Source: Planctomycetia bacterium
Lineage (GTDB): Bacteria; Planctomycetota; Planctomycetia; Pirellulales; Thermoguttaceae
Length of the DNA: 64,000 nucleotides
Assembly: GCA_030527185.1 (NCBI GenBank)
Contig: JAUNBF010000001.1
Span: forward strand, 1 to 64,000
Reading direction: 5' to 3'
The notes below the pieces were generated by a model that ran no database searches, was not told the origin of the DNA, and was given only the letters and a program-made list of their open reading frames with translations. The position numbers and the translations under genes were made by a program. Every line of letters begins with the position of its first letter. The stretch's first letter is position 1. Below, piece by piece: positions 61,308-64,000 of the stretch.

Positions 61308-62480
61308 ATGAAAGCCGATAGAGGTTCCATTTTTCATTTTGACGCAACGGAAGTCCGACGAGGGATGATGAAAAGACGTGCCACTTCCCAGCAACCCTGG
61401 GAAGGAGCTTTTTCTCCAAAGAAAACGCGGGGAAAAGAAAAACTGCCATCGACGGAACGAGTGATACCAAACGCTCCCGTTACCGAGTCGCTCTCGAAGG
61501 AAAATTTTCCCACACGTGAAGAAATGAAGGTGTATATTACCCATTTCGTGATGGAACAAACGGGGTATCCCGAAGAGATGATTACGCTCGATGCCGATTT
61601 GGAAGGGGATTTGGGAATCGACAGTATCAAAAAAGCACAATTGATGGGAGAATTGAACGAAATGTTCTGTTTTGCCGATTGGACTTCCGGCGAGGATGCG
61701 GATTTGACGTTGGAGGATTTTCCCACGTTGGGACATATCCTAGACTACATGGAGAAGAAAAAAGGAAAAACGGAAACGAACCTTTCCGTAGCTTCCCAAA
61801 CCCCTCTCTTCTCCGAGAAGAATGAGGAATCGGGAATTTCAGAACCGTTGGAGAAAACAGGAGATAGAGACTTCTCCACGCCCGAGGAATGGAAAGCCTA
61901 CATCGTCCATTTTGTGATGGAGCAAACCGGGTATCCCGAAGAGATGATTACGCTCGATGCTGATTTGGAAGGGGATTTGGGAATCGACAGTATCAAAAAA
62001 GCACAATTGATGGGGGAATTGAACGAAATGTTCTGTTTTGTCGACTTGGCTTCGGATGAGGATACGGATTTGACGTTGGAGGATTTCCCTACGCTGGGGC
62101 ATATCCTCAACTACATGGCGAAAAAAAGGGTGCCCAAAACCATTTCCGAGACCGAGATGGCGATTTCTGCCGGGGGCGATTCCTGTAAGGCATCTCCAGA
62201 CATGGCCTCTCCAACCCTCCCAACTCGTGAGGAATTGCGGGCGTACATTGTCAACTTTGTGATGGAGCAAACCGGGTATCCTGAAGAAATGGTGACGCTC
62301 GATGCCGATTTGGAAGGGGATTTGGGAATCGACAGTATCAAAAAAGCACAATTGATGGGAGAATTGAACGAAATGTTCTGTTTTGTCGACTTGGCTTCGG
62401 GCGAGGATGCCGATTTGACGTTGGAGGATTTTCCCACGTTGGGGCATATCCTGGATTATATGCTGCGGAAAAAAAAGTGA
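61308..62480 (+). CDS. Triple acyl carrier protein
   Basis: 390 residues from the ATG at 61308, which has AAGGAG 6 bases upstream (an ATG at 61266 lacks one). Three ACP domains carry the 4'-phosphopantetheine site GDLGIDSIKKAQLMG with Ser106, Ser228 and Ser343, the motif of Pfa-type ACPs. They are joined by Ser/Glu-rich linkers. The three domains are almost identical over about 120 bases at DNA level (around 61550-61670, 61912-62035, 62257-62380), which suggests recent duplication or gene conversion. It is the only carrier in the operon, so it must serve both KS-CLF proteins, the KRs, DH and the reductase in trans. Multiple ACPs raise product yield in PUFA synthases. Confidence 0.92.
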   Translation: MKADRGSIFHFDATEVRRGMMKRRATSQQPWEGAFSPKKTRGKEKLPSTERVIPNAPVTESLSKENFPTREEMKVYITHFVMEQTGYPEEMITLDADLEGDLGIDSIKKAQLMGELNEMFCFADWTSGEDADLTLEDFPTLGHILDYMEKKKGKTETNLSVASQTPLFSEKNEESGISEPLEKTGDRDFSTPEEWKAYIVHFVMEQTGYPEEMITLDADLEGDLGIDSIKKAQLMGELNEMFCFVDLASDEDTDLTLEDFPTLGHILNYMAKKRVPKTISETEMAISAGGDSCKASPDMASPTLPTREELRAYIVNFVMEQTGYPEEMVTLDADLEGDLGIDSIKKAQLMGELNEMFCFVDLASGEDADLTLEDFPTLGHILDYMLRKKK

Positions 62481-62518
62481 ATTTTTGCCAACAGGGAGAG
62501 GGGGGAAGAAGGAGACTT

Positions 62519-63211
62519 TCAGCCCTCTCTGGCAAGAATCAGAAAAAACGAGGATTTTTGCCGAATTTCCAAAGAAAATGCTCGACCGGAATGATGGATT
62601 GCGCTCCATTGGCAAGCGGAAAGACGAATCTGCCAGTGAAGTGGGTGAAAGGCTTCGGAATGCCGGAGCGAATAAGCTTTGTAGGCCGCTTCTTTACCTC
62701 CCCAAAAAATTTCCGCAGGAATTTTCGAGGTGTGGAGAGAGAGAAGTTTTCTTTCCTCCGAATGTAGGAAGAGACGTTGCATGGTTTGGGAGAAACTTTC
62801 TGGGGAACAAAGATCGCAACCTACGGGAAAATCTTCCTGAAAAGAGACGGCAGCCAGATGTCCGGCGGTGTGGGAGAGGGAAAAGTGGGTAGGATGAGGC
62901 TGGTTTTCCACAAAAATACGAGGCGGAATTCCCTGGTTGCGGGAATTGCGAGTACGGACTGTCCATGCGGAAAATCTTTTCCTGACAGTCGGCAAAATCT
63001 TTTGACCAAAATCTTCCCACGAACAAGGAGCAGGGGAGTCTTCCTCAATCATTCGTTTGAGGAGGATTCTTCCGCAAATCCACTCCAACCGTCGCGCAGG
63101 ATGCCGGAGGGTCGATAAAAAGGCCTTTTCTTCTGTCGATAAGAGTCCGTATCCCTCCTTTTCCGCGTTTTTCCAAAGGGGGACGAGCCAAACTCGATCA
63201 TGGGGTGTCAT
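62519..63211 (-). CDS. 4'-phosphopantetheinyl transferase (Sfp-type)
   Basis: 230 residues from the ATG at 63211; an ATG at 63259 adds 16 residues. The Sfp-type motifs are present: the RLEWICGRILLKRM segment, FSLSHTAGHLAAV, VGCDLCSPE (metal-binding Asp; the usual second acidic residue is here Cys) and FWGGKEAAYKA with the Lys/Glu pair. It would load phosphopantetheine onto the three ACPs. It overlaps the next minus-strand gene by 14 bases and converges with the ACP gene, 38 bases apart. Confidence 0.85.
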   Translation of the reverse strand: MTPHDRVWLVPLWKNAEKEGYGLLSTEEKAFLSTLRHPARRLEWICGRILLKRMIEEDSPAPCSWEDFGQKILPTVRKRFSAWTVRTRNSRNQGIPPRIFVENQPHPTHFSLSHTAGHLAAVSFQEDFPVGCDLCSPESFSQTMQRLFLHSEERKLLSLHTSKIPAEIFWGGKEAAYKAYSLRHSEAFHPLHWQIRLSACQWSAIHHSGRAFSLEIRQKSSFFLILAREG

Positions 63212-64000
63212 TTTTTGCTTTCCGGGAAAATTGGATCGTTTTTTGGATTTCCTTTTCATAGCATTCTCGAAAAAGAGAGATTTCCAACGGCGAAAATTTC
63301 TGACGATCGACGCAGAGTGAAAAAATCAACTCTTTTTCCACGGTCAAAATTCCTACCGTGACAGGTGTCTGGGGACGCACGGGAGGAGCCCCCACAAAAG
63401 TCACCAATTCCAGCCCTCCTCCGAAAAGGTTTCCTTTTTTCTGAAAATGTTCTTCCCTTGCCAGTCGAACACACCGGCCCAGATTCGACAAAACCGTACT
63501 GCAATGGCAAAAACGTGGCGAACATAAATATCGCGTCAACTGTGGAAGTCGGCCAAAAAAACGTAAACCTTCCAGAAACATCGCGCCACTGGACCACTCC
63601 ATGGCAAATTGAATGTGCGACTGGATTTTTTTCAGCAAAAATGGCTCGCGGGAAATTTTGCCACGTGGCAAGTCGAGAAAAATATAGCCCAGAACGTTCG
63701 CCATCGGAAGATTTTGATGATGTTCGTTGCGTAAATTGCACGGAATGAGAACCCGATGCCATTTCCCCCGTGGTCGGTAGTCGGGATAGGCGGAACAGCG
63801 ATTTTCCCATTGTTGCAGTGCCAGAAATAAATCACGTAAAAAGAGGGTGTTCACACTGATATGTTGTTCTTTGGCTGCCTGAGCATAGGCTGGAAACCAT
63901 TCCCCGGAACTTTTCCACCAGATTTGAGCGGGCGGAAGTTTTTCCGATAACGAATTTTCTCGCGGAAAAAGAGAACCGATAGGAATAGGACGTCGGAAGA
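63198..64000 (-). CDS. Condensation-type acyltransferase, 5' end outside the window
   Basis: At least 267 codons are open on the minus strand from beyond the window end to the TGA at 63198-63200. Residues such as LPPAQIWWKSSGEWF, KEQHISVNTLFLRDLFLAL, VLIPCNLRNEHH, ANVLGYIFLDLP and CSTVLSNLGR match the second half of condensation-domain (PapA/WS-DGAT-like) acyltransferases: a Rossmann-like lobe with the P-NLR segment and the later SNLG. The catalytic HHxxxDG motif would lie upstream and is not seen. Next to a PPTase and a thioester reductase, it may esterify the released chain. The exact donor and acceptor are unknown. Confidence 0.65.
   Translation of the reverse strand, partial: FRRPIPIGSLFPRENSLSEKLPPAQIWWKSSGEWFPAYAQAAKEQHISVNTLFLRDLFLALQQWENRCSAYPDYRPRGKWHRVLIPCNLRNEHHQNLPMANVLGYIFLDLPRGKISREPFLLKKIQSHIQFAMEWSSGAMFLEGLRFFGRLPQLTRYLCSPRFCHCSTVLSNLGRCVRLAREEHFQKKGNLFGGGLELVTFVGAPPVRPQTPVTVGILTVEKELIFSLCVDRQKFSPLEISLFRECYEKEIQKTIQFSRKAKNDTP

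Overview
The window comes from a Planctomycetota chromosome, most likely a Pirellulales or Thermoguttaceae-like gut or anoxic lineage (the family is an inference). The evidence is three DUF1559 prepilin-like proteins with the [29 protein letters not shown]-type N-terminus (split here only as a description), four PEP-CTERM proteins built from autotransporter-type beta repeats, two HzsA-related multihaem proteins, a Tat-exported MBL hydrolase and a DUF4091 protein. No tRNA, rRNA or CRISPR array was seen.

Layout. 1-5650: a foreign-looking drug-efflux cassette (MarR regulator, cysteine-rich KTR protein, heterodimeric ABC exporter, all on the minus strand) lies between two decayed IS5-type transposase relics in inverted orientation. 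A small family of two-hairpin intergenic repeats sits at its right edge. 5958-21200: an HzsA-related cytochrome, an Rpn-type nuclease with a tandem partial copy, a DUF1559 protein, two tandem PEP-CTERM proteins, then a ceramidase-like protein, a sugar isomerase-like TIM barrel and a PHP phosphoesterase. 21286-28960: pnp and rpsO on the minus strand, two secreted proteins of unknown role, and an ArfB-type ribosome rescue factor. 28990-41740: two more DUF1559/PEP-CTERM pairs, a second HzsA-related protein, a GntR regulator and a GHL10-like hydrolase. 41940-45870: an MBL hydrolase and a DUF4091 protein on the minus strand.

46275-64000 is a secondary-lipid or polyketide biosynthesis cluster that runs off the window. 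A 3299-residue synthase has the order KS, chain-length-factor-like KS, AT, C45 Ntn-acyltransferase, KR, KR, DH. It is followed by a FabL-like enoyl reductase, a thioester-reductase-like protein, a second KS-CLF protein and a stand-alone protein with three nearly identical ACPs. A PPTase and a condensation-type acyltransferase converge on it. The set resembles PUFA (Pfa) and heterocyst-glycolipid synthases, but a C45 acyltransferase sits where PfaA carries its ACPs, and the ACPs act in trans. The predicted product is a reduced long-chain acyl chain released reductively as aldehyde or alcohol and then perhaps esterified or amidated.

Other signals. Three exported-protein genes carry G/C homopolymers of 11-12 bases within their first ~25 codons, and one of them is out of frame by one base, which suggests phase-variable expression or a sequencing error. 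Several promoters share TTGATT or TTGACA, a 17-base spacer and a TATAAT-like -10.
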